From the NCBI RefSeq assembly GCF_013386115.1, contig NZ_JACAOR010000011.1, positions 310,001 through 374,000 on the forward strand: a DNA stretch of 64,000 nucleotides. Reading direction: 5' to 3'. The first letter of the stretch is position 1, and every line of letters starts with the position of its first letter. A program made the position numbers and the translations under genes. Shown one piece after another: positions 52,705 to 61,150 of the stretch. The DNA comes from Pseudomonas gingeri (GTDB lineage: Bacteria > Pseudomonadota > Gammaproteobacteria > Pseudomonadales > Pseudomonadaceae). The notes beneath the pieces were generated by a model that saw only the letters and a program-made list of their open reading frames with translations, searched no databases and was not told the DNA's origin.

Positions 52705-53804
52705 GTCAGCCAGACGGAGGATTGTCGCTGTTGGTGGAGCCGCTGCTCGAAGCGATTTCCGTGGACGCGCCCTGCGGGCAGAACCTGCGCTACGAGGCCG
52801 ATTACGATCGCCTGCGCGAGCTGCGGCGCGAGGATGACACCAGCCTGCCCAAAGGGGTCTGGGAAAAGGAGATCAAGCGGGCCGAGTGGGCCGGCGTCGA
52901 ACAGTTGGCCAGCGACATCCTGGTGGGGCGCAGCAAGGACCTGATGGTCGCCGCCTGGCTCGGCGAGGCCTGGCTTCATCGTCACGGGCTCGAAGGCCTG
53001 CAGGCGGGCCTGGCGTTGTTGCTGGGGTTGTGCGAGCGCTATCCCGAGCAGGTGCATCCGCAGGCCGAGGACGGCGACCAGTCCTGGCGGGTGACGCCGG
53101 TGGACTGGCTGGTGCGGCGCTATGCCGAGGTGCTGCATACGCGGGTGCCGTTGTTCGCCCCCGGTGGCAGCAACGGATTGGCCGGATTGAGCCTGTATGG
53201 CTGGCAGCAGTTGCAGGGCCGGCAAGTGCTCACCGGCGACAACAAGAACGCCAAGGCCATCGTCGAGACGGCGCGGCTGGAACAGCAGAAGGTCAATGAA
53301 CTGATCCGCGCCACGCCGCTGTCCTGGTGGCTGCACAGCCAGAACCTGTTGCTGGCGTCGTTGCGCCAGTTGGAGGCGCTGGAGCAGTGGACCGACCGTT
53401 ACCTGGGGGAACTGGCCCCGACCTGCAGGCCCTTGCGTGAGATCATGCAGGCCTTGAGCACACTGACCCGGGAGTTCATCGCCATGCACCCGCAGCAGCC
53501 GGAGCCGCCCGTGGCGCCGATCGAGAACACTGTCGAGGAGGACCGGGCGGTTGCGCCGGCACCCGCTGCCGAGGCCACGGAGCAGGCAAGCCGCCCGGCC
53601 GCGCCGCGCAATCGCGAGGAGGCTTACCGGCAACTGCTGCTGATCGCCGACTACCTGGCGAAGACCGAGCCCCACAGCCCGGTGCCCTATGTGGTGAAGA
53701 AGGCCGTGGAGTGGGGCAACAAACCGTTGAACGAGCTGCTGTCGGAGCTGATCTCCTCCGATGCCGAGGCGCGGCGGGTGTGGACCTTGCTGGGCGTGTT
53801 GTGA
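52701..53804 (+). CDS. tssA: T6SS assembly protein TssA (ImpA N-terminal domain)
   Basis: A 367-residue TssA. The ImpA N-terminal domain is clear (PCGQNLRYEADYDRLRELRR, LMVAAWLGEAWLHRHGLEGL, LLLGLCERYPEQVHPQAED). The C-terminal part has an Ala/Pro linker and a helical domain (EAYRQLLLIADYLAKTEPHS) typical of short TssA variants. It organises baseplate docking and sheath/tube polymerisation. Last gene of the rightward arm. Confidence 0.95.
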   Translation: MSQPDGGLSLLVEPLLEAISVDAPCGQNLRYEADYDRLRELRREDDTSLPKGVWEKEIKRAEWAGVEQLASDILVGRSKDLMVAAWLGEAWLHRHGLEGLQAGLALLLGLCERYPEQVHPQAEDGDQSWRVTPVDWLVRRYAEVLHTRVPLFAPGGSNGLAGLSLYGWQQLQGRQVLTGDNKNAKAIVETARLEQQKVNELIRATPLSWWLHSQNLLLASLRQLEALEQWTDRYLGELAPTCRPLREIMQALSTLTREFIAMHPQQPEPPVAPIENTVEEDRAVAPAPAAEATEQASRPAAPRNREEAYRQLLLIADYLAKTEPHSPVPYVVKKAVEWGNKPLNELLSELISSDAEARRVWTLLGVL

Positions 53805-54139
53805 CAATTCTCGGGCAAGGTCGCTGGCCTGGCGATTTTACGTCTAGACTGTCGTGAGTATTGCAGCCAGAGCAGTGCAACAGGCCTTACTGTCCAGGGT
53901 ACTGGTCGGGGCCGGATGTCTGTTTCACCTGGGAAAGGCAGTAGGCGCAGTGATCAAGTCAGTTCCCCGTCGTGTTGAAACGGCTTTCGAATGCCGGCGA
54001 GCAGGCGTTTGAGTCGTAGGGTGCGTGCCCACGTACCCATCAGTTGTAGCGCGTAGTCGATCGTCACCAGCACCCCCACGAAAACACCAATGTGCGAACT
54101 GCCAAGGCAGCGCTTTGTCCGTTCGAATGGGAGGGTGTC
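53805..54139. other. Intergenic region between tssA and the secreted protease
   Basis: About 335 bp with no convincing gene. A 65-codon frame on the minus strand (53954-54151) has a hydrophobic stretch but overlaps the protease start head-on and has no ribosome site. The region probably holds the end of the T6SS transcript and the protease promoter. No strong hairpin terminator was found. Confidence 0.4.
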
Positions 54140-56347
54140 ATGACTTGTCACTTGTCGGGTGTGCGATCCGGCTCATGGAAACGCGACGGCTTGTTCGCGT
54201 GGATTCTCTTCATGCTGACCGTTGCCCCGGCCTCATGGGCGGCAGACAGCCTCTTTACGATCGAACCCGCGCAATCGCCCCAGCAGATGCGGCAAACCAC
54301 TGACCCGGCGTTGGTGTCGATCTTGGACGTGCAGGCGTTTACTTCGGTGCATCGGGTGCAGGCGCATGCGGATCTGCTGTCCGATCAACTCGATGTGCTG
54401 CAGATACCGCTGGGGGATGGTCGGATTGTCAGTGCGCACAAGCTGTTCTATCGCACCACTGCCACCGGGGCTGTCTGGCGCGGCGAGATCGCCGTGCCGG
54501 GAGCGGCCAGCCAGGCTAGTGCCGGGGATGAGAGGCTGATCGATCAACTGAATTCGGTGGTGCTGGTGCGCAACGCCGACCAGATCACCGGGATCGTCCG
54601 GGTGGGCGGCGAGGTCTACCGGATCCTGCCGCTCAATCAGGGCGGGCAGGTCCTGGTAAAGGTCGACCAGAGCAAGAAGCGCCACTTCGACGAGGAACAC
54701 GATCAGGATCGGCATGTCATTCGCAAGGATTCGTCCGCGGCAACGCTGGAATCGGCAAGCGGGTCGCCCCCGCGTGACGGCATCAGCACGATCCGGGTGA
54801 TGATCGTCGCCACGCCACTGGCGGTGGAAAAGCTCGGCGGCAGTGCGGGCTTTCAGGCCCAGTCCGCCCTGGTGATTGAGGAGTCGAACCAGTCCTTCGT
54901 CAACAGTGATATTCCCGCACGGTTCGAGAGTGCCGGCACCTATATCGCGAACTATGCCCAGCAGGCCCAGGCGGATGGCGATCGGTTGCTGGACAAGATC
55001 GAGAGCCGCACCGACCGCGATCTCGGTGCGCCGACCTGGGCACTGCGCGATGAGCAGCGCGCCGACCTGGTGGTGCTGGTGGCCGATATCCGTTCCTACT
55101 GTGGCTTGGCCAATCTGAACTCGACCAAGGCAACGGCCTATGGGGCGATCGACTGGACGTGTTTCTCCGACGGCACCACGGTGCAGCACGAAATCGGCCA
55201 CAATATCGGTGCCGACCATACGCCGGAAGAAGCCCAGGGCAATGTGTTTCCCTACGGTTCCGGCCATCAGAAAACCTCGGGCGACATTCGTTGGTCCACG
55301 ATCATGGCGCCTTACTGTTCCCGTTGCAGCGTGATCAATTACTGGTCGAACCCCTATCGCACCTACAAGGAGGCGCCCCTGGGGGTTGTGAACGTCAGCG
55401 ATAACGCCAGGGTCTGGGTATTGCGCGCGCCGGTGGTGGCGAATTTCTACCCTGACCCGGTGGAGGCCAATCCGCCCTATGCGGTTGCCCGGGCGGAGCC
55501 TTCCGCCGTTACCGGGCCAACGGTGGTCCGGCTCGACGGTTCGCAGTCTTCCGACCCGGCGGGCGGGGCGTTGCGCTATCGCTGGGAGCAGACGGACGGG
55601 ACTCCGGACGTGAGCATCACCGGCAGTTCATCCAGGGAGGCGCGGGCGAATATTCCTCCGGTGAATCGCAGCGGCCATTTCATCTTCCGCCTGACGGTAA
55701 CCAATAGCGACGACCTGAGCGACAGCCAGGCCGTGACGGTCAGCGCCGAGCCGTCCAGCCCCGAGCCCATGGCCGTGATCACGGCCGACGGACAGGTCGA
55801 AACCGGCAAGTCCCTGGAGTTTTCGGCGGCGTCCTCCACGGGCAACCAGCTGGCTTATGCCTGGAGCCTACCCGGCTTCACCCCCGCCAGCTCCAGCCTC
55901 CAGCGCGTGAGCGCGACCGCTCCGGCCACCGCGGGCAACCGTACCGTGCAACTCACCGTGCGCGACGCGCAGGGGCGCGAGAGCAGGAAAACCCAGGTTG
56001 TCCGGGTGGTCGCCGGATCCGGCGGCGGGGATGGCTGCATGCCGACTGACCCGAACGCCGGGCAATACCCGCAATGGGATACGCTCAAGACTTATGTCGG
56101 CGGCGATACCGTGCAGTACAACGGGGTGGTCTGGCGCGCCGGCTGGTCGAACCGTGGTGTCTCGCCGGACAAGACCGACGCCTTCAGCCTGGTCAGCCCG
56201 CTGCCGGTGCCCTGGCAGGCCGGGCGGCCCTATGTCGCCGGCAACCAGGTGATTCACCAGGGCAAGTTGTATTCGGCCAAGTACTGGATAAACACCGCAC
56301 CGCCGGGGGCTGCCTGGACATTGCTCGGTGACCATGCCTGTCCGTGA
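54140..56347 (+). CDS. Secreted reprolysin-like zinc metalloprotease with PKD-like and chitin-binding domains
   Basis: A 735-residue exported protease. The signal peptide ends around PASWA (about residue 34); GGGAGG precedes ATG 54140. The metzincin active site TVQHEIGHNIGADHTPEEA (HExxHxxGxxH) is intact, with a Met-turn WSTIMAPYC. Two PKD/Ig-like domains follow (YAVARAEPSAVTGPTVVRLD; MAVITADGQVETGKSLEFSA). The C-terminus has two CBM5/12-like carbohydrate modules (YPQWDTLKTYVGGDTVQYNG with VVWRAGW, and PYVAGNQVIHQGKLYSAKYW), typical of chitin binding. It probably degrades proteins of chitinous hosts (insects or fungi) after type II secretion. It is not clearly part of the T6SS cluster. Confidence 0.88.
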   Translation: MTCHLSGVRSGSWKRDGLFAWILFMLTVAPASWAADSLFTIEPAQSPQQMRQTTDPALVSILDVQAFTSVHRVQAHADLLSDQLDVLQIPLGDGRIVSAHKLFYRTTATGAVWRGEIAVPGAASQASAGDERLIDQLNSVVLVRNADQITGIVRVGGEVYRILPLNQGGQVLVKVDQSKKRHFDEEHDQDRHVIRKDSSAATLESASGSPPRDGISTIRVMIVATPLAVEKLGGSAGFQAQSALVIEESNQSFVNSDIPARFESAGTYIANYAQQAQADGDRLLDKIESRTDRDLGAPTWALRDEQRADLVVLVADIRSYCGLANLNSTKATAYGAIDWTCFSDGTTVQHEIGHNIGADHTPEEAQGNVFPYGSGHQKTSGDIRWSTIMAPYCSRCSVINYWSNPYRTYKEAPLGVVNVSDNARVWVLRAPVVANFYPDPVEANPPYAVARAEPSAVTGPTVVRLDGSQSSDPAGGALRYRWEQTDGTPDVSITGSSSREARANIPPVNRSGHFIFRLTVTNSDDLSDSQAVTVSAEPSSPEPMAVITADGQVETGKSLEFSAASSTGNQLAYAWSLPGFTPASSSLQRVSATAPATAGNRTVQLTVRDAQGRESRKTQVVRVVAGSGGGDGCMPTDPNAGQYPQWDTLKTYVGGDTVQYNGVVWRAGWSNRGVSPDKTDAFSLVSPLPVPWQAGRPYVAGNQVIHQGKLYSAKYWINTAPPGAAWTLLGDHACP

Positions 56348-56358
56348 GCCATTGATGA

Positions 56359-56390
56359 AGCAGCACCCCGAGCCGGCTCGGGGCGCTGCT
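56359..56390. terminator. Strong bidirectional hairpin between protease and mntH
   Basis: AGCAGCACCCCGAGCC / GGCTCGGGGCGCTGCT is a 16-bp inverted repeat with a single mismatch, centred at 56374/56375, in the 46-bp gap between convergent genes. It should stop transcription from both sides. Confidence 0.8.
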
Positions 56391-56393
56391 GGA

Positions 56394-57746
56394 TCACTCG
56401 CTGAACACCTGCGCGATCAGCCAGAGATTCGCCCCGCTGATCACCACGAACAGCCCCCAGGCGAGGCCCTTGGTGTACCAGCGGTTGACGAACTCGCCCA
56501 TCAGGCGTTCATCGCTGGTCATGCGGATCAGCGGGTACAGGGCGAACGGCAGCTGCAGGCTGAGCACCACCTGGCTCAGGACCAGCAGCTTGCCCACGGC
56601 CCCTTCGCCCATCAGCCAGACGCCGATAAAGGCCGGGATCAGGGCCAGTCCACGGGTGATCAGGCGGCGCTGCCAGCAGGGGATCTTCAGGTTCAGATAA
56701 CCTTCCATGATGACCTGTCCGGCGATGGTTCCGGTGAAGGTCGAACTCTGTCCCGAAGCCAGTAGCGCGATGCCGAACAGGGTGCTGGCGAAGGCTCCGC
56801 CCACCAGTGGATCGAGCAGGTGGTAGGCGTCCTGGATCTCCACCACGTCGGTGTGCCCGGACTGGTGAAAGGCCGCCGCCGCGAGGATCAGGATCGCCGC
56901 GTTGACCAGCAGCGCCAGGGCCAGCGAACCGATGGTATCGACCCGCGCCAGGCGTACCGCGTCCTGGCGGCTGGCGCGGTCCCTGGCGACCAGCCGGGTC
57001 TGGACGATCGAGGTATGCAGGTAGAGGTTGTGGGGCATCACCGTCGCCCCGAGGATGCCGATCGCCAGGTACAGCGGTGCGGCTTCGCTCAGCGCCGACA
57101 TCGATGGCTTGAAGCCGTTGAACACGTCCGGCCAGTAGGGCTTGATCAGCACCAGCTCGATGAAGAAACACACGCCGATGGTTGCCACCAGCACCAGCAT
57201 GATCGCTTCCAGGCGACGGAACCCGCGGTTCTGCAAAGCCAGGATCAGCAGGGTATCGAAGGCGGTCAAGACAATCCCGAAGGTCAGCGAGCAGCCCAGC
57301 AGCAGGTGGAAGGCGAGGGCGCAACCGAGCACCTCGGCCAGGTCCGTGGCGATGATCGAGACCTCCGCCAGCAGCCACTGGGTGCGCGCCGAACGAGGGC
57401 TGTAGCGCTCGCGGCAGAGCTGCGCCAGGTCGCGACCGGTGGCGATCCCCAGGCGCGAGCACAGGCATTGCACGGCCATGCCCGCGAGGCTGGCCAGCAG
57501 CACCACGAACAGCAGGTTGTAGCCATAGCGCGAGCCGGCCTCGATTGCCGTGGCCCAGTTGCCCGGGTCCATGTAGCCGATGGACACCAGCAGGCCGGGC
57601 CCGGCGAAGCGCAAGGCACGCTTGAAGAACGGCGCCCCGCTGTCGACTGCTATCGAGCCGTTCACCTCAGAGGGACAGAAGGGGGCGGTGGCAACTTTCG
57701 GCAGGCTGAATTTCACACGGCGATCCAAGGCTGAAGAGATGGGCAT
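56394..57746 (-). CDS. mntH: Nramp-family Mn2+/H+ symporter
   Basis: A 450-residue (or 440) Nramp transporter with eleven membrane segments. The metal-binding motifs SIGYMDPGNWATAIEAG in TM1 and ATVMPHNLYLHTSIVQTR in TM6 are intact, so it imports Mn2+ (and possibly Fe2+) with protons. The frame opens at ATG 57746, but a GTG at 57716 (starting KFSLPK after the initiator) may be the true start, since the first ten residues look unrelated to the family. A Fur-like box lies upstream. Confidence 0.93.
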   Translation of the reverse strand: MPISSALDRRVKFSLPKVATAPFCPSEVNGSIAVDSGAPFFKRALRFAGPGLLVSIGYMDPGNWATAIEAGSRYGYNLLFVVLLASLAGMAVQCLCSRLGIATGRDLAQLCRERYSPRSARTQWLLAEVSIIATDLAEVLGCALAFHLLLGCSLTFGIVLTAFDTLLILALQNRGFRRLEAIMLVLVATIGVCFFIELVLIKPYWPDVFNGFKPSMSALSEAAPLYLAIGILGATVMPHNLYLHTSIVQTRLVARDRASRQDAVRLARVDTIGSLALALLVNAAILILAAAAFHQSGHTDVVEIQDAYHLLDPLVGGAFASTLFGIALLASGQSSTFTGTIAGQVIMEGYLNLKIPCWQRRLITRGLALIPAFIGVWLMGEGAVGKLLVLSQVVLSLQLPFALYPLIRMTSDERLMGEFVNRWYTKGLAWGLFVVISGANLWLIAQVFSE

Positions 57747-57850
57747 CCCAGCTTAGACGCTTGCAGGCTCCGGCCCAAGCCCTGTTGGTTGACCTTGGCA
57801 TTGCGCGGGGACTCCCGGTTGGCGGCGAAACATGTATTTGCGAATCTATA

Positions 57851-57865
57851 TGATAAGTATTCGCA
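57851..57865. promoter_or_regulatory. Fur-like box upstream of mntH
   Basis: TGATAAGTATTCGCA fits the 7-1-7 Fur consensus (TGATAAT-N-ATTATCA) at 11 of 14 positions, about 105 bp upstream of mntH. It overlaps a GCGAAT ... ATTCGC inverted repeat (57840-57864) in an AT-rich stretch, so Fur or another metal regulator is likely to bind here. Confidence 0.45.
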
Positions 57866-57979
57866 TAATCAAATAAATGTTTGAGCTGCAACTGCACAAG
57901 GGCATGGAAGGGCGGAAAGAAGATTATTTTCGCGTCGTGTGTGACGGGTGTGGGCTTGTCGGGGCGGCATTGCGATGAA

Positions 57980-58027
57980 GGCGCCCTCGAGGGCGCCAGG
58001 AGCTTCGCGGGCAAGCCCGCTCCCACA
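57980..58027. repeat. Palindrome plus REP element
   Basis: GGCGCCCTCGAGGGCGCC (57980-57997) is a perfect 18-bp palindrome. It is followed by a single REP element CTTCGCGGGCAAGCCCGCTC (58003-58027, to CCCACA). Both lie just past the 3' end of the gene at 58047, where they could end or protect its transcript. Confidence 0.75.
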
Positions 58028-58046
58028 CCTGCCCGCTGCCGGGGGA

Positions 58047-58550
58047 TCAGGCCTTGGTGTCGATGGACATGCTCGCGCCGGAATTGGCGAACTGTTGCAG
58101 GTTCTGCAATACGTTGATCGCCCGCTTGTACTCGGGAATCATGTAGTTGGCGAACTGCTCGTTCTTGGTCGGGCTGTTCTGCAGGCCGCTGATCTGGTTG
58201 GCGAAATAGTCCAGCGCGTTGAACTTCTCATTCGGTTTTTTCTGCGAGCCGGCGGTGGACAGCAGGTTGGCCGTGGTGGAACTGATCAGGCCCTGTTCCT
58301 TGAGGATATCGCTGTACTTGGCCAACTGTTCCGGGGTGACCGATTTCGGATCGAATCCCTGGAACTTCGACTGCAGGTGGTCCTTGGCCATCTTGTCCGT
58401 GTCGAGGGCCTTGGGATCGGGCTTGATGTCCTTGAGGACCTTGTCGGCGTTGGCCTTCTCGGTGTTGTTCTTCTTGGCCGCCGCGACATCCTGTTGCACC
58501 ACCCGCGAACGCACGGCCGTGGCCCAGGCAGAGATCGAACCCAGGCTCAT
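58047..58550 (-). CDS. Uncharacterised 167-residue helical protein
   Basis: A soluble, Lys/Asn/Gln-rich helical protein starting MSLGSISAWATAVRSRVVQQ. It has no signal peptide, a disordered Lys/Asp-rich first third (KADKVLKDIKPDPKALDTDK region) and a helical rest (EQLAKYSDILKEQGLI, NEQFANYMIPEYKRAINVLQ). The composition and a Ser/Ala start recall secreted or structural accessory proteins, but I do not recognise the family. It has its own promoter region at 58551-58746 and ends before a palindrome and a REP element. Confidence 0.6.
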   Translation of the reverse strand: MSLGSISAWATAVRSRVVQQDVAAAKKNNTEKANADKVLKDIKPDPKALDTDKMAKDHLQSKFQGFDPKSVTPEQLAKYSDILKEQGLISSTTANLLSTAGSQKKPNEKFNALDYFANQISGLQNSPTKNEQFANYMIPEYKRAINVLQNLQQFANSGASMSIDTKA

Positions 58551-58746
58551 ACCCGACCCCCAACGACTGCGTGGCCGTGGGTTTCAGCTTCGTGCCGGGG
58601 TCTTTGCGAGAAAACCATTGGGAATGTCCTGTCGAAAATAGGCGTGATAAACGAGTCTGAACAAGTGTATCGGCAGGACAGAGAATATATTCAGAAGTGT
58701 TACAAACTTTATACAAAACCCCGGATAGGTATCGGCGCGGTGTTTT

Positions 58747-60588
58747 TCAGGGCTGCCATGGCGTGACATCGCCGCTCAGCTTGCGGTCGAGGAAACACGC
58801 GGCGCTGATCAGCGCCAGGTGGGTCAGGGCCTGCGGGGTGTTGCCCAGGTGCCGGGCCTGGGGATCGAACTCTTCGGCATACAACCCCAATGGATTGGCA
58901 TAGCGCAGCAGCTGTTCGAATTCCAGGTGTGCCTGTTCCACGCGGCCGGCGCGGGCCAGGCATTCGACGTACCAGAACGAGCAGGCGGCAAAGGCGCCTT
59001 CGGTGCCCGGCAGGCCGTCGATGGGATGGTCGTCGTTGCGATAGCGGTAGACCATGCCGTCGCGCACCAGGCTTTTCTCGATCGCCTCCAGAGTGGCCAG
59101 CCAGCGCGGGTCGGTTGCTCCGACAAAACGCACCAGCGGCATCAGCAGCATCGAGCCGTCGAGGCCGGTGCCGCCGATATGCTGGACGAAATGCCCGCGT
59201 TCCGCGTTCCAGAAGTTGTTCCAGATATCGCTGTGGATCGCCTGGCGGGTCTGGTCCCAACGGGCGAACGGCGCCGGCAGCGAGCGCTTGGAGGCCAGGC
59301 GGATGGCGCGGTCGAGGGCAACCCAGCACATCAGCCGCGAGTGCAGGAAATGGTGTTTCTCGCCGCGCATCTCCCAGATCCCGACATCGGCCTGGTCCCA
59401 GGTTTCGCAGACCTGGTCGACGATCTGGCCGACATGCAGCCAGCCCTGATGGGAGATCGCTTCGCCGTATTTGTTGGTCAGGTACACCGCGTCCAGCAAC
59501 TCGCCGAAGATGTCCAGCTGGATCTGGTCGTAGGCCTGGTTGCCGATGCGCACGGGGCGGGCATTGCCGTGGCCGGACAGGTGTTGCAGTTCGGTCTCGG
59601 GGAGTTCCTGGGTGCCGTCGATGGCATAGAGGATATTCAGCTTCAAGGGCTGGTCGCTGCAATCGCCGACGCGCCCGCGCAGCCAGCGCATGAAACCGTT
59701 GGCTTCCTCGACATAGCCCAGGCGCATGAAGGCGTAGATGGTGAACGAGGCGTCCCGGATCCAGGTGTAGCGATAGTCCCAGTTGCGTTGGCCGCCGGGG
59801 CTTTCCGGCAGGCCGAAGGTGGCCGCGGCGAGGATCGCGCCATGCTTGCGCGAGGTCAGCAGCTTGAGGGTCAGGGCCGAGCGATTGACCGCTTCGCGCC
59901 AGCGGCCGCGATAGTTGGAGCGGCCGATCCAGTGTCGCCAGAAGGTCAGGGTGCGTTGCAGGGCGAGGTCGCTGCTGCCGACCTTGAGCCGCGGATCGTC
60001 GGCGGCGCCCAGGAGGAACTCGGCGCACTGGCCCTGTTCCAGCGCGAAGGTGGCGACGGCGGCATCGCGCTGCAGTTGCAGCGGTTGATCGGCACACAGG
60101 CGCAGGCTTGGCTGGCCGGGTGCGTCGAAGCGCACATCCTGCTCCTCGAGGCGGGCGCGGGTCGCGGCGCGTGCGTAGTCATGGCGCACGGCGCAACGCA
60201 GGTGGAACGTGGCGCGGCCGCTGACCACTCGTACCCGGCGGATCAGCATGGGCAGGTCGTCTTCGTTGTCGCTGACCGGGAGCAGGTCGGTGATTTCCAC
60301 CACGGCCCCCGCGCTCAGCCAGCGGGTCTGCAGGACATTGGTATCCGGCAGGTAGATCTGTTCGCGGCGAGCGTCGGGCAGGTCCGGAGCCAGCTGGAAA
60401 ATCCCCGCTTCCGGGGTGTCGAGCAGGGCGCAGAAGATCGACGGGCTGTCGAATGCCGGCCAGCAGAAGAAATCGACGCTGCCACGGTCGTTGATCAGTG
60501 CGGCGCTGCTCATGTCGCCGATGACGCCGTGGGCCTCGATCGCGCTCTGGAGCTCTTTGGAAAGAGGTTCGTTGGAAAGATCGACCAT
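58747..60588 (-). CDS. Glycoside hydrolase family 15 protein (glucoamylase/trehalase-like)
   Basis: A 613-residue cytoplasmic GH15 enzyme. Family features include GVIGDMSSAALINDRGSVDF near the start, the substrate-cleft block QRNWDYRYTWIRDASF, the general acid Glu in GIWEMRGEKHHFLHSR and the base region NPLGLYAEEFDP. Bacterial members hydrolyse alpha-glucans or trehalose. ATG 60588 was used; upstream frame lacks family sequence. Not obviously in an operon with its neighbours. Confidence 0.9.
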   Translation of the reverse strand: MVDLSNEPLSKELQSAIEAHGVIGDMSSAALINDRGSVDFFCWPAFDSPSIFCALLDTPEAGIFQLAPDLPDARREQIYLPDTNVLQTRWLSAGAVVEITDLLPVSDNEDDLPMLIRRVRVVSGRATFHLRCAVRHDYARAATRARLEEQDVRFDAPGQPSLRLCADQPLQLQRDAAVATFALEQGQCAEFLLGAADDPRLKVGSSDLALQRTLTFWRHWIGRSNYRGRWREAVNRSALTLKLLTSRKHGAILAAATFGLPESPGGQRNWDYRYTWIRDASFTIYAFMRLGYVEEANGFMRWLRGRVGDCSDQPLKLNILYAIDGTQELPETELQHLSGHGNARPVRIGNQAYDQIQLDIFGELLDAVYLTNKYGEAISHQGWLHVGQIVDQVCETWDQADVGIWEMRGEKHHFLHSRLMCWVALDRAIRLASKRSLPAPFARWDQTRQAIHSDIWNNFWNAERGHFVQHIGGTGLDGSMLLMPLVRFVGATDPRWLATLEAIEKSLVRDGMVYRYRNDDHPIDGLPGTEGAFAACSFWYVECLARAGRVEQAHLEFEQLLRYANPLGLYAEEFDPQARHLGNTPQALTHLALISAACFLDRKLSGDVTPWQP

Positions 60589-60693
60589 GGACGCGAAACT
60601 CCGAATAGAGGGGATGCCGCTGTCAGTGCGTGCGTTCGAAGGCACTCACAAAGCTGACTAACATTCCCCGGCGGAGTTCAGGCGGGTTGCCGT

Positions 60694-61089
60694 TCACTGC
60701 TCCGGCGTGTCGGCAGGCTCAGGGTCGCCGCCGTAGTGCTGGCCCAGTTCGACGCGGTTTTCCTCGACCCAGCCGCTGAAGTCCTCGCCGCCGTTGGCGA
60801 TGTACATGACCTGGGCCCAGCCGTCTTCGGTGCTGGCGTACACCGTCAGAATGTCGCCGGGAACGACAAACACCTTTTTGCTGATACAGGCGCTGCTGGG
60901 GGCACTGTGAAAGTACGCCCGGCCCTTGCCGATCACTTTGCCTTCGACGGGCGGGCGATAGCTGCCGGCTTCGGCATTGGCCTTTTCATTCAGGGCGTCG
61001 CAATCGACCGGGGCTTCGGCCGCCCCGGCCAGGGGCGAGAGGCCCAGCAGCAGGCAGGCAAGGGGCAGCAGGCGGGTGGGGCGTTCCAT
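60694..61089 (-). CDS. Exported SH3-like domain protein
   Basis: A 131-residue exported protein with signal peptide MERPTRLLPLACLLLGLSPL and cleavage near AGAAEA. The rest has an SH3b-like pattern: KGRAYFHSAPSSACISKKVF, VPGDILTVYASTEDGWAQVM, and GWVEENRVEL. Such domains bind peptidoglycan or peptides in the periplasm. A start at 61104 would add five residues. It is 61 bp after the hydroxyacid dehydrogenase gene in the same direction. Confidence 0.75.
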   Translation of the reverse strand: MERPTRLLPLACLLLGLSPLAGAAEAPVDCDALNEKANAEAGSYRPPVEGKVIGKGRAYFHSAPSSACISKKVFVVPGDILTVYASTEDGWAQVMYIANGGEDFSGWVEENRVELGQHYGGDPEPADTPEQ

Positions 61090-61150
61090 GCAGGCGATGT
61101 CCATCGGCGGGTGGGTGAAGGGGGGATCATAGCGCAAGGCGGATTGCCGA

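Noticed and set aside
53954..54151. 65-codon minus-strand frame with a hydrophobic stretch before the protease gene
   Set aside because: Overlaps the protease start head-on, lacks a ribosome site and has no recognisable family; a decayed gene is possible but not supported.
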